From an uncultured Arcobacter sp. (GTDB lineage Bacteria; Campylobacterota; Campylobacteria; Campylobacterales; Arcobacteraceae), in contig CAJXWI010000052.1 of NCBI GenBank assembly GCA_913062735.1, positions 1 through 9,954 of the forward strand: 9,954 nt of DNA, in the 5' to 3' direction. The number at the start of each line of letters is the position of its first letter. Position 1 is the stretch's first letter. The position numbers were made by a program, and so were the translations under genes. The notes below the pieces were generated by a model. That model worked only from the letters and a program-made list of their open reading frames with translations, was not told the DNA's origin and did not search any database. Positions 1 through 6,874 of this stretch are shown here, piece by piece.

Positions 1-42
1 AATTTTAAATTCCAACGCAGAGTCTGGGCAAAAGATGATATT

Positions 43-1074
43 CTAAAAATCGTCGAAGTCGATGCTTCCTTTAGAATAATTAACTACATTTCCTTCAAAG
101 AAGTTCGTTCTTTGATCATTAAAACTTGCATAACCATCAACCCATGGTATTGGATGTTTTACATTATATTCTGGTTTATATCCAACAGCTTCTAGACGTC
201 TGTCCCCTAGATATTGAATATATTGTTTAATGATTCCATCCGTAAACCCTAGAATCTGACCTTGAGTAATATATGAACCCCATTCAGATTCTATTTCAAC
301 AGCTTCTCTTACCATTACTCTTACTTTTTCTTCTAACTCAGGCGTAAAAAGTTCAGGTCTCTCTATTTTTGTAGAATTAATTAAATTTTGGAACAATAAT
401 AAATGTGTAACTTCATCTCTTTGAATGAATCTTATCATTTGAGAAGAACCTAACATTTTTCCTGATTTTCCAAGGGCATACATTGCTGCAAAACCAGCAT
501 AAAAATACATACCTTCTAAAATTTGATTTCCAAACATTGAAAGAACAATATTTTCATCGGTTAAATCTTCACCCAGATTTGAGAAGATACTTGCTACAAA
601 ATTATTCTTTTTTTGAAGCATAGCATCGGTTTTCCACATATCATAAATAGTATCTGTATTATCAGATACCGATTCAACCATAACAGCGTATGATTTTGAA
701 TGATTCGCTTCTTCATAGGCTTGTCTTGATAAAATAGCATTGATTTCAGGCGCTGTAATATAAGGATTCATATTATCCATAATATTATTCGTTTGCAAAG
801 AATCCATGAAAATAAGTTGAGCTAATACAAGATCGTACATTCTTTTCTCAGCAGGTGCTAAAAACTTATAATCTTTAGCATCTCCTGTCATTTGTACTTC
901 TTTTGGAAACCATGTATTGGCTTCCATTACATCCCATAAGTTTAAAGCCCATTGGTACTTCGCTTTTGTAAAGTTAAGCATTCCATCTGGATTTCCTCCA
1001 AAGGTTTTACGATCACTTAAGCTCTCAGTACTTTGCGGGTTATAAATTACTTTCTTTTCGAATCTTCCATCCAT
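43..1074 (-). CDS. nrdB: Class I ribonucleoside-diphosphate reductase, beta (small, radical) subunit
   Basis: This cytosolic subunit holds the dinuclear metal centre and tyrosyl radical that drive reduction of ribonucleoside diphosphates by NrdA. At 343 residues it has normal length. The metal ligands are visible by alignment to E. coli R2: Asp91, Glu122 and His125 (ExxH), Glu187, and Glu221 and His224 (RDEVTH). Tyr129, four residues after His125, is the radical tyrosine. Trp55 (motif NTWFPKEV) and Tyr333 (YSKGSID near the C-terminus) match E. coli W48 and Y356 of the radical relay. The acidic tail ending DFDDF should dock into NrdA. The start at 1074 is supported by an AGGA ribosome site (complement of 1081-1084) six bases upstream. 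It lies 46 bases after nrdA, so it is probably the last gene of a purB-nrdA-nrdB transcript. Keeping the tyrosine argues for a class Ia-type radical; the metal cannot be read from sequence. Confidence 0.97.
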   Translation of the reverse strand: MDGRFEKKVIYNPQSTESLSDRKTFGGNPDGMLNFTKAKYQWALNLWDVMEANTWFPKEVQMTGDAKDYKFLAPAEKRMYDLVLAQLIFMDSLQTNNIMDNMNPYITAPEINAILSRQAYEEANHSKSYAVMVESVSDNTDTIYDMWKTDAMLQKKNNFVASIFSNLGEDLTDENIVLSMFGNQILEGMYFYAGFAAMYALGKSGKMLGSSQMIRFIQRDEVTHLLLFQNLINSTKIERPELFTPELEEKVRVMVREAVEIESEWGSYITQGQILGFTDGIIKQYIQYLGDRRLEAVGYKPEYNVKHPIPWVDGYASFNDQRTNFFEGNVVNYSKGSIDFDDF

Positions 1075-1120
1075 ATTTTATCCTGTTATCAATTTTATTT
1101 TTTTCTACTGTTTCGTCTTT

Positions 1121-3505
1121 TTATTGACAACCGGCACATTCCATACTTCTATCTTCTACATCATTTGCAGCTTCAGGAGATTGACTTCTTAAATAGTACG
1201 TCGATTTTAATCCCAGTTTCCATGCTAACATATAAATTTCATGTAAGTATTTTCCACTTGCTTTATCTAAACTCATAAATACATTTGTACTTTGACCTTG
1301 ATCAATCCATTTTTGTCTAACAGCTGCTGCTCTGATTAAATCTAATTGATCTATTTCAAAAGCAGGTTTATAATATGCCCATGTTTCTGGACTTAGTTTT
1401 GGAACAACTACAGGAATTAATCCTGATAAGTTTTCTTCAAACCATTTTCTTTTAAATACAGGCTCAATTGTTTGCGTAGTACCTACTAAAATAGAAATAG
1501 ATGAAGTAGGCGCAACTGCCATTAAATATCCATTTCTCATTCCATTTGTTTTTACATCTTCTCGTAAAGCATCCCAGTCATATCCACTGTCAAATAAATC
1601 TTTATTTAATAATGCATTTACAGCTTGTGGTGTATGATCATGAGGCATAATACCTTTAGACCAGTTTGAACCTTCAAACGTAGGATAAGCCCCTTTTTCT
1701 TTTGCAATTGAAGAAGAAGCTTTAATAGCATTGTAAGAAATACTTTCCATTACAGAATCAATCTTTTTAAAGTGTTCTTGTGTTCCCCAGTGAATTTGTT
1801 GCTCAGCTAACATTTGAGCTTCACCCATAACACCAAGTCCAATTGAACGTGATTTTAAATTTGTAGCTTTAACTTTTCGTAAGGGATAAAAGTTTAAATC
1901 AATTACATTATCTAACGTTCGAACAGCAATAGGAACAACTCTTTCAATATCTTCTTTTGAAGAAATCTTACTTAAGTTTACAGAAGCTAAATTACAAACT
2001 GCCGTATCTCCATCGATTTTTTCTTTTTCAACGATAAAAATTTGTTTTCCACCAATTGAGTCTAATGCAGTAACTTTATTGGCTTTTTTTGTAATTCCAG
2101 AATCAACAGTAACTAACTCTTCTTCTTCAAATACATCATAAGAACCATCGTTATACTCTAATTTAATTTTGTATTTATTAGGGCTTGTATTTTGAAAAAT
2201 TTCTGTACATAAATTTGAACTTCTAATATGTCCTACATGTCCATTTGGATTAGCTCTGTTTGCATTGTCTTTGAAACATAAAAATGGGCTACCAGATTCA
2301 AAATAAGAGGTTAAAATCTTTTTCCATAAATCTTTTGCTTTCATTTGATTCTTAGTAATACTTGGATCATTTTCATAGGCAATATATTTTGCTTTAAATT
2401 CATCTCCAAAACATTCAGATAAATCTTTTACTTCATAAGGATCAAATAAAGTCCAATGAGAATCTTCTAAAATTCTTTCCATAAATAAATCAGTAATCCA
2501 TAAAGAAGGGAATAAATCATGTGCTCTTCTTCGCTCTTCACCTGAATTCTTTTTTAAATCAATGAAATCAATAATATCCATGTGCCAAGGTTCAACATAA
2601 ACAGCAATTGCACCTTTTCTTGTACCTAATTGATCAACTGCAATTGCAACATCATTCGTAATTTTTAAGAAAGGAACCGTACCACCAGCAGCACTTTTAT
2701 GGCCATCAATAACACCACCTAAAGCTCTAACTTGATTCCAATCCCAACCAATACCTCCACCATATTTAGACAATAATGCCATTTCATGATAAGTATCAAA
2801 AATACCTTCAATTTTATCAGCAGTAGATCCAATATAACACGAAGACAATTGATGTCTGTTTGTTCTTGCATTTGATAATGTTGGAGTTGCTAACATTACT
2901 TCAAACTTAGAAATAACATCGTAAAATTCTTTTGCTCTTGTTTGTCTGTGTTCTTCATGTTGAGCTAAAAACATTGCAATACCCATAAACATTTGCTGTG
3001 GCAATTCAATAGGTTCAGCATCTTTATCTTTGATTAAATATCGATCAAACAGTGTTTTAATTCCAAGATAATTAAACTGAAAATCACGCTCTGGAACGAT
3101 GTGAGAATTTAAATCATCTAAATCAAAACCAATCTCTAAACCAGGAATCATTTTTCCAGAAGCTTGAGATGTTCTTACATAATCTTGAAAATGTGCATAA
3201 GGTTGACCTTTGATTCCACCAGTAGCTCGTCCTACTTTGTGATATAAATCAAAAATAAATAATCGTGCTGCAACAAAAGTCCAATTAGGAACATCAATGT
3301 CAATTTTTTCAACAGCTGTTTTAATTAATGCATCTTGAATATCAGCAGAACTCATCCCATCAATAAATTTGATTTGAGAATCAAGTTCTAACTCACTTTG
3401 TGAGACACCACTTAAGTTTACTGTAGATTCAATAGTCATTTTTTGAATTTTAGTAATATCTAAAACTTCTTTTCGTCCATTTCGTTTTTGTATCATTATT
3501 CCCAT
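1121..3505 (-). CDS. nrdA: Class I ribonucleoside-diphosphate reductase, alpha (large, catalytic) subunit
   Basis: This is the catalytic subunit that reduces ribonucleoside diphosphates to deoxy forms together with NrdB. The 794 residues begin with an ATP-cone (about residues 4-90, starting IQKRNG), the allosteric on/off site, followed by the ten-stranded barrel. Active-site residues are present: Cys223 (SSCYIGS), Asn431, Cys433 and Glu435 (NLCTE), Cys504 (VCNLAS), the relay pair Tyr770-Tyr771, and the redox tail Cys790/Cys793 (CAGC). Relative to E. coli NrdA there are about 48 extra residues between Cys433 and Cys504 (70 intervening residues against 22), rich in charged and beta-prone sequence. 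This is probably a lineage insertion rather than an intein, because it is far too short and lacks splice motifs. The start at 3505 is preferred over the Met at codon 4 because an AAGG site lies seven bases upstream of it. The gene follows purB by 43 bases and precedes nrdB by 46. Confidence 0.97.
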   Translation of the reverse strand: MGIMIQKRNGRKEVLDITKIQKMTIESTVNLSGVSQSELELDSQIKFIDGMSSADIQDALIKTAVEKIDIDVPNWTFVAARLFIFDLYHKVGRATGGIKGQPYAHFQDYVRTSQASGKMIPGLEIGFDLDDLNSHIVPERDFQFNYLGIKTLFDRYLIKDKDAEPIELPQQMFMGIAMFLAQHEEHRQTRAKEFYDVISKFEVMLATPTLSNARTNRHQLSSCYIGSTADKIEGIFDTYHEMALLSKYGGGIGWDWNQVRALGGVIDGHKSAAGGTVPFLKITNDVAIAVDQLGTRKGAIAVYVEPWHMDIIDFIDLKKNSGEERRRAHDLFPSLWITDLFMERILEDSHWTLFDPYEVKDLSECFGDEFKAKYIAYENDPSITKNQMKAKDLWKKILTSYFESGSPFLCFKDNANRANPNGHVGHIRSSNLCTEIFQNTSPNKYKIKLEYNDGSYDVFEEEELVTVDSGITKKANKVTALDSIGGKQIFIVEKEKIDGDTAVCNLASVNLSKISSKEDIERVVPIAVRTLDNVIDLNFYPLRKVKATNLKSRSIGLGVMGEAQMLAEQQIHWGTQEHFKKIDSVMESISYNAIKASSSIAKEKGAYPTFEGSNWSKGIMPHDHTPQAVNALLNKDLFDSGYDWDALREDVKTNGMRNGYLMAVAPTSSISILVGTTQTIEPVFKRKWFEENLSGLIPVVVPKLSPETWAYYKPAFEIDQLDLIRAAAVRQKWIDQGQSTNVFMSLDKASGKYLHEIYMLAWKLGLKSTYYLRSQSPEAANDVEDRSMECAGCQ

Positions 3506-3511
3506 ATTATT

Positions 3512-3517
3512 ACCTTA
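3512..3517 (-). promoter_or_regulatory. Ribosome binding site deciding the nrdA start
   Basis: On the minus strand this reads TAAGGT. The AAGG core sits seven bases before the ATG at 3505-3503. It would be about 16 bases from the alternative ATG at codon 4, so it favours the longer MGIMIQK start. Seen directly in sequence; the choice of start is an inference. Confidence 0.6.
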
Positions 3518-3548
3518 CATATTTTTTTGTTTATATTTAGCTCAGGCT

Positions 3549-4877
3549 CTATTTGAATACTCTCTTAAAAATCGCATCCACGTTTTTTGTATAATAGTCA
3601 TAATTAAAACACTCTCTAATTTGCGCTTCACTTAAACTTTCTCTTAATTCTTTATCTTCAAGTAAATGTCCTAAGTATAAAGATTCTCCATTTTCATCAG
3701 TTGAAGCTGCTCCATCTTGAATCTTTTCCCAAACTTTCATTGCATTTCTTTGTACAATTCTATAAGCATCTTCTCTGCTAACACCTTTAATAGGAAGCTC
3801 TAATAATACTCTTTGAGAAAATACTAAACCACCTGTTAGGTTTAAATTTTTCATCATATTTTTAGGCATAACTGTTAAGTTAGCAATTACATTGTTCATT
3901 CTGTGTAACATAAAATCACTTGTAATAAATGCATCTGGCAGCCAAAATCTCTCTGTTGAGCTATGTGAGATATCTCTCTCATGCCATAAAGCAACATTTT
4001 CCATAGCAGGTGTTACACACGTTCTAACTACTCTTGCAAGTCCTGTAATGTTTTCTGTTAAAATTGGATTTCGTTTATGAGGCATAGCAGAAGAACCTTT
4101 TTGACCTTTTGCAAAAAACTCTTCACATTCATAAACTTCTGTTCTTTGTAAATGACGTACTTGTACTGCAAATTTTTCAATACTTGAAGCAACTAAAGCT
4201 AAGGTTGTAGCAAGTCTTGCATATCTGTCTCTGTGAATTACTTGATTAGAACAAGGCTCAGATTTTAATCCCAGTTCAGCCATTGCATAATCTTCAAGCT
4301 CTAAAGGTGCATGTGCAAAGTTACCCATAGCTCCAGAGATTTGACCCACACAAATAACATCCATAGTTTCTTCTAAATTCTTTTTATGTCTTGCCATTTC
4401 ATCGTACCAAACAGCCAGCGTCAATCCAAAAGTAATAGGCTCTCCATGAATACCATGAGATCTACCTACCATTAAGGTCATTTTATGCTCAATTGCTCTT
4501 TTTTTAATTGATTCCATTAGCATTTCTACATCTTTAATAATGATTTCTAATGAATCTTTCATTTGAAGTGCAACCCCAGTATCAACTGCATCAGAAGAAG
4601 TCATTCCATAATGGAACCATCTTGATTCATCCCCAAGACTTTCTGATACACTAGTAGTAAATGCGATTAAGTCATGTCGTGTAATAGCTTCGATCTCTTC
4701 AATTCTCTCAACTGAAAAAGTAGCATTTTTAACAATCTTTTCACAATCAGAATCAGGAATTAGACCTATTTTATTCCAAGCTTTAACAGCAGCTTTTTCA
4801 ACTTTTAACCATGCTGCATATCTTGCTTCTTGTGTCCAGTTTTTTGTCATCTCTTCTCTAGCGTATCTTTCAACCAT
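3549..4877 (-). CDS. purB: Adenylosuccinate lyase
   Basis: PurB catalyses two fumarate-releasing steps in the cytosol: SAICAR to AICAR in purine synthesis, and adenylosuccinate to AMP. The 442 residues belong to the fumarase/aspartase superfamily, shown by the signature GSSAMPHKRNP at residues 261-271, TSSD at 93-96 and GRSHGIHGEP at 138-147. His68 (TRHD), His89 (FHYG) and His141 coincide in numbering with the active-site histidines known from Bacillus subtilis adenylosuccinate lyase. Ser262 or Ser263 in the mobile signature loop is the expected general base. The length is close to the shorter bacterial type (about 430-440), not the 456-residue E. coli type. The start MVERYAREEM is standard for the family and has an AGGG site (complement of 4886-4889) eight bases upstream. 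It is the first gene of the probable purB-nrdA-nrdB operon and is divergent from the pseudouridine synthase. Confidence 0.97.
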   Translation of the reverse strand: MVERYAREEMTKNWTQEARYAAWLKVEKAAVKAWNKIGLIPDSDCEKIVKNATFSVERIEEIEAITRHDLIAFTTSVSESLGDESRWFHYGMTSSDAVDTGVALQMKDSLEIIIKDVEMLMESIKKRAIEHKMTLMVGRSHGIHGEPITFGLTLAVWYDEMARHKKNLEETMDVICVGQISGAMGNFAHAPLELEDYAMAELGLKSEPCSNQVIHRDRYARLATTLALVASSIEKFAVQVRHLQRTEVYECEEFFAKGQKGSSAMPHKRNPILTENITGLARVVRTCVTPAMENVALWHERDISHSSTERFWLPDAFITSDFMLHRMNNVIANLTVMPKNMMKNLNLTGGLVFSQRVLLELPIKGVSREDAYRIVQRNAMKVWEKIQDGAASTDENGESLYLGHLLEDKELRESLSEAQIRECFNYDYYTKNVDAIFKRVFK

Positions 4878-4925
4878 CTTCTAATCCCTTGTTTGTGATT
4901 CTGTATCGTTTTTCAAAATTTTGTA

Positions 4926-4934
4926 TGCTATAAT
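4926..4934 (+). promoter_or_regulatory. Predicted extended -10 promoter for the pseudouridine synthase
   Basis: The sequence TGCTATAAT is a perfect extended -10 element, with the hexamer TATAAT at 4929-4934. The expected start point is near 4941, giving a leader of about 60 bases before the TTG start at 5001. No good -35 hexamer is found 16-18 bases upstream. The element overlaps the minus-strand promoter proposed for purB. Prediction only. Confidence 0.6.
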
Positions 4935-4938
4935 ATCA
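4930..4938 (-). promoter_or_regulatory. Predicted extended -10 promoter for purB-nrdA-nrdB
   Basis: Read on the minus strand this is TGATATTAT, a TG dinucleotide one base before the hexamer TATTAT (5 of 6 matches to TATAAT). Transcription would start near 4923 and leave a leader of about 46 bases before the purB ATG. No clear -35 box is seen, but A+T-rich sequence lies upstream, as is common for sigma-70 promoters in Campylobacterota. It shares bases with the opposite-strand promoter at 4926-4934. Prediction only. Confidence 0.5.
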
Positions 4939-4989
4939 AAAAATTGCAAAATTATTTATTAATATTTTGTTAATGTAAACTTAAATTTC

Positions 4990-4993
4990 AGGA
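4990..4993 (+). promoter_or_regulatory. Ribosome binding site supporting a TTG start
   Basis: AGGA lies seven bases before the TTG at 5001-5003. The frame upstream is closed by a TAA at 4995-4997, and the next in-frame ATG would remove the N-terminal S4-like region. This site therefore fixes the unusual TTG start codon. Confidence 0.65.
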
Positions 4994-5000
4994 ATAAAAT

Positions 5001-5903
5001 TTGCCTTTCATCTTAAAAAAATATAAAGCAGTCAAGGGCAAAAAAATACAACTACTTTTGCTGCAAGAATTAGGTCTAACTGCTTCTTTCTCACAAAGAA
5101 TGATGAGCAGACATCGTGTCTTTGATGAACATCAAGTCTCTTATAAAAATTCACAAGTAGTACGCGGTGATTATATCTATATAGCTGAGTTTGAGGGGCA
5201 TACAAGAGGTTTACAACCCTTGCTTACTTTTAAAGAATTCGCTTTATTTGATAAACCAAGCCATTTAATGATTCATCCAAATTCAAAAAATACCAAATAC
5301 TCTCTCTTAGATGAAATACGATTTCACTTTGGAGAAAAAGCCAATCAAGCCCATAGAATTGATGCCGAAACCTCTGGTTTATTGCTCTTAGGTTTACATG
5401 AGCGTGCAGTTAAAACCCTAGCAGATATGTTCGAGAAAAAAGCCTATAAAAAATCCTATTTAGCACTTGTAGAAGGTGAGTTAAAAGGTGAGGTTAAAAT
5501 TGATAAAGCCATCACAAAAGAAGGCAAGAAAATTGGCGTTAGAATGAAAGTTTGTGAAGAAGAAGAGGGTAAAAGTTCTTTAACCTATATCAAACCTATT
5601 AAATATTCTAAAGAAAAAAATATCACTTTAGTAGAAGCAATTCCACATACAGGAAGACAGCATCAAATACGAGTGCATTTGTATTCAATAGGATACAGAA
5701 TTGTTGGAGATCCAATATATGGAGTCAATGATGATATTGTGGAAGAATATTTGAGTAAGTCTTTAGATAAAGACTTACGAATAAAAGAAACAGGGGCATC
5801 AAGATTGTGGTTACATGCCAATTATTTAGAATTTACTTACAAAAAAGTATTGTATAAAATATTTTCAAAAAATAAAGGCATTTACACAAAGTTTGAAAGC
5901 TAA
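5001..5903 (+). CDS. RluA-family pseudouridine synthase (RNA uridine isomerase)
   Basis: This enzyme is predicted to convert specific uridines in ribosomal or transfer RNA to pseudouridine; which site cannot be told from sequence. The 300-residue protein begins with a region resembling an S4 RNA-binding fold (about residues 12-65). The catalytic domain follows: KPSHLMIHP at 85-93, HRIDAETSGLLLL at 118-130 with the likely catalytic Asp121, TGRQHQIRVHL at 217-227, and GDPIYG at 236-241. These are the standard RluA/RluC/RluD motifs. Translation starts at TTG, supported by AGGA seven bases upstream and a stop in frame just before it. The gene is divergent from purB, and I recall the same arrangement at Cj0022c-Cj0023 in Campylobacter jejuni. 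Its stop codon is one base from the stop of the next gene on the opposite strand. Family assignment is firm; an rluA, rluC or rluD symbol would be a guess. Confidence 0.92.
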   Translation: MPFILKKYKAVKGKKIQLLLLQELGLTASFSQRMMSRHRVFDEHQVSYKNSQVVRGDYIYIAEFEGHTRGLQPLLTFKEFALFDKPSHLMIHPNSKNTKYSLLDEIRFHFGEKANQAHRIDAETSGLLLLGLHERAVKTLADMFEKKAYKKSYLALVEGELKGEVKIDKAITKEGKKIGVRMKVCEEEEGKSSLTYIKPIKYSKEKNITLVEAIPHTGRQHQIRVHLYSIGYRIVGDPIYGVNDDIVEEYLSKSLDKDLRIKETGASRLWLHANYLEFTYKKVLYKIFSKNKGIYTKFES

Positions 5904-5904
5904 A

Positions 5905-6342
5905 TTATTCTTTCATACTTCCTTGCTCTTTTTCAAAAGCATCTGCATTCCAAATATGAGAATCATTAAGGTCGCACTTAATAAAAACAATAAATGAGTT
6001 AAATGTTTTTCTTTTCTTATAAAGCTTTAAATGTCCTTCACATTTGGGGCAATGCCCATGTAAGATTGTGATGAAAATATCTCCAGAAGCTGAAACTTCT
6101 AGAGAATATTCACCAAAATAAACAATACCAATTTGTTTAGCATAAAAAGTAAAAGCAAGTAAGGCAGTAAAAAACCCTGTAAAAGCCAAAGCAATCCAAG
6201 AGTTGTTTTCCATAAATAACATTACAGTATAAACAATTCCCAAAGTACAAATAAGCATAATTCTGGATGTTCTTAGTGATTTCCCCATAATCTTAATGTT
6301 TTTTTCATAAGATCGTTCCAGTTTAACGTCATCATTTTTCAT
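5905..6342 (-). CDS. Small membrane protein with a zinc-ribbon-like tail, unknown function
   Basis: I do not recognise this 145-residue protein as a named gene. A basic N-terminus (residues 1-27) is followed by two hydrophobic segments at about 28-45 and 48-67, which probably form a membrane hairpin. A soluble tail then carries CPKC (Cys98, Cys101) and, about 21 residues later, Cys123 with His129 in the pattern CxxxxxH followed by Ile-Trp. This CxxC...Cx5H layout suggests a single zinc site, by inference. The ATG at 6342 lies inside the end of the upstream gene (11-base overlap). Its own ribosome site is weak (GAGA-like), so translation is probably coupled to that gene, which also pairs a membrane segment with a cysteine ribbon. 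The two may act together. The 3' end abuts the pseudouridine synthase. No enzyme motif is visible. Confidence 0.8.
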   Translation of the reverse strand: MKNDDVKLERSYEKNIKIMGKSLRTSRIMLICTLGIVYTVMLFMENNSWIALAFTGFFTALLAFTFYAKQIGIVYFGEYSLEVSASGDIFITILHGHCPKCEGHLKLYKKRKTFNSFIVFIKCDLNDSHIWNADAFEKEQGSMKE

Positions 6343-6733
6343 ATATATCTAATCTCACTTTTCTATTAATCTCTCTCTCAATTATATTTAAAGAATAAGA
6401 AATATTTCCACCACTTAAAGAGCTTGAAAAATGACACTTTTCACAAATAAATTTTGTTTCTTTATTAAGAGAATATCTATCACTGCAAGAAGTATCGTCA
6501 TAAACCAGCCGTTCTTCACACTTAGGACAAAAACAATACAGTTCAATGACTTTATCTTTTTTCCATCTCCATTTCCATTTAATTTTATATAAATTATCTT
6601 CTACATAATAAAAAAAAGCAGGTTTAATAATAAAAATTTTAATAAATAAATAAAGTAGGGCAGCTAAAAATATAATACTTATGGTTATAAAAGCCCAATC
6701 AGGCATGAATGATACGATGCTGTATTCTTCCAT
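6332..6733 (-). CDS. Single-pass membrane protein with a CxxC...CxxC zinc-ribbon-like domain, unknown function
   Basis: This 133-residue protein has one strong hydrophobic segment at about residues 12-37. A tryptophan- and lysine-rich stretch follows (KWKWRWKK, 52-59), then a cysteine ribbon with CPKC (Cys69, Cys72) and CEKC (Cys97, Cys100). Cys67 and Cys83 lie nearby. The C-terminus is basic and helical (EREINRKVR). The layout fits a membrane-anchored rubredoxin-like zinc ribbon; zinc binding and topology are inferred. Start 6733 has a strong AAGGA site five bases upstream. The next internal Met, at codon 10, has none. It is the first gene of a two-gene unit, overlapping its partner by 11 bases, and is divergent from modA. 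There is no sign that it belongs to molybdate transport beyond adjacency. I do not recognise a named gene. Confidence 0.8.
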   Translation of the reverse strand: MEEYSIVSFMPDWAFITISIIFLAALLYLFIKIFIIKPAFFYYVEDNLYKIKWKWRWKKDKVIELYCFCPKCEERLVYDDTSCSDRYSLNKETKFICEKCHFSSSLSGGNISYSLNIIEREINRKVRLDIYEK

Positions 6734-6749
6734 AAATTTCCTTTTGCCA

Positions 6750-6758
6750 ATTATAGCA
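6750..6758 (-). promoter_or_regulatory. Predicted extended -10 promoter for the zinc-ribbon gene pair
   Basis: On the minus strand this is TGCTATAAT, a perfect extended -10 identical to the element at 4926-4934. The expected start point, near 6743, would leave a leader of only about ten bases before the ATG at 6733, just enough to include the AAGGA ribosome site. No clear -35 is seen. Prediction only. Confidence 0.6.
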
Positions 6759-6819
6759 AACTCAAACCTAAGAAAATAAAAATATTCACCTTATTTATTA
6801 AAAATCTTGAAATTAAACA

Positions 6820-6849
6820 TTGACAGTTCTTAAAGATTTTGGTTATATT
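6820..6849 (+). promoter_or_regulatory. Predicted sigma-70 promoter of the mod operon
   Basis: A perfect TTGACA (6820-6825) is followed after 18 bases by TATATT (6844-6849, 5 of 6 matches to TATAAT). The expected start point, near 6856, gives a leader of about 19 bases. An AAAGGGT ribosome site ends five bases before the modA ATG. The -10 is embedded in GTTATATTAAC (6842-6852), whose outer four bases form an inverted repeat. It also resembles the GTTATATT half of known ModE operators, so molybdate repression here is possible but unproven. Confidence 0.55.
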
Positions 6850-6874
6850 AACAGCAAAAAAATAAAGGGTAAAA

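Noticed and set aside
1033..1278. Open plus-strand frame of about 81 codons antisense to the end of nrdA and the start of nrdB
   Set aside because: It lies opposite two firmly identified genes, has low-complexity Phe/Leu/Tyr-rich composition typical of antisense A+T-rich DNA, and shows no domain or ribosome site.
2006..2204. An intein in NrdA between Cys433 and Cys504
   Set aside because: Inteins do occur near NrdA catalytic cysteines, but about 48 extra residues is far below the smallest splicing domains. No Cys/Ser start block or His-Asn end block is present.
3506..3548. NrdR operator or separate promoter before nrdA
   Set aside because: No pair of NrdR-like palindromic boxes is present. 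The only -10-like string (ATATAAAC region on the minus strand) is unremarkable in such A+T-rich sequence.
3892..4080. Open plus-strand frame antisense to purB
   Set aside because: The opposite strand encodes conserved PurB sequence, including the signature region. The translated product resembles nothing known.
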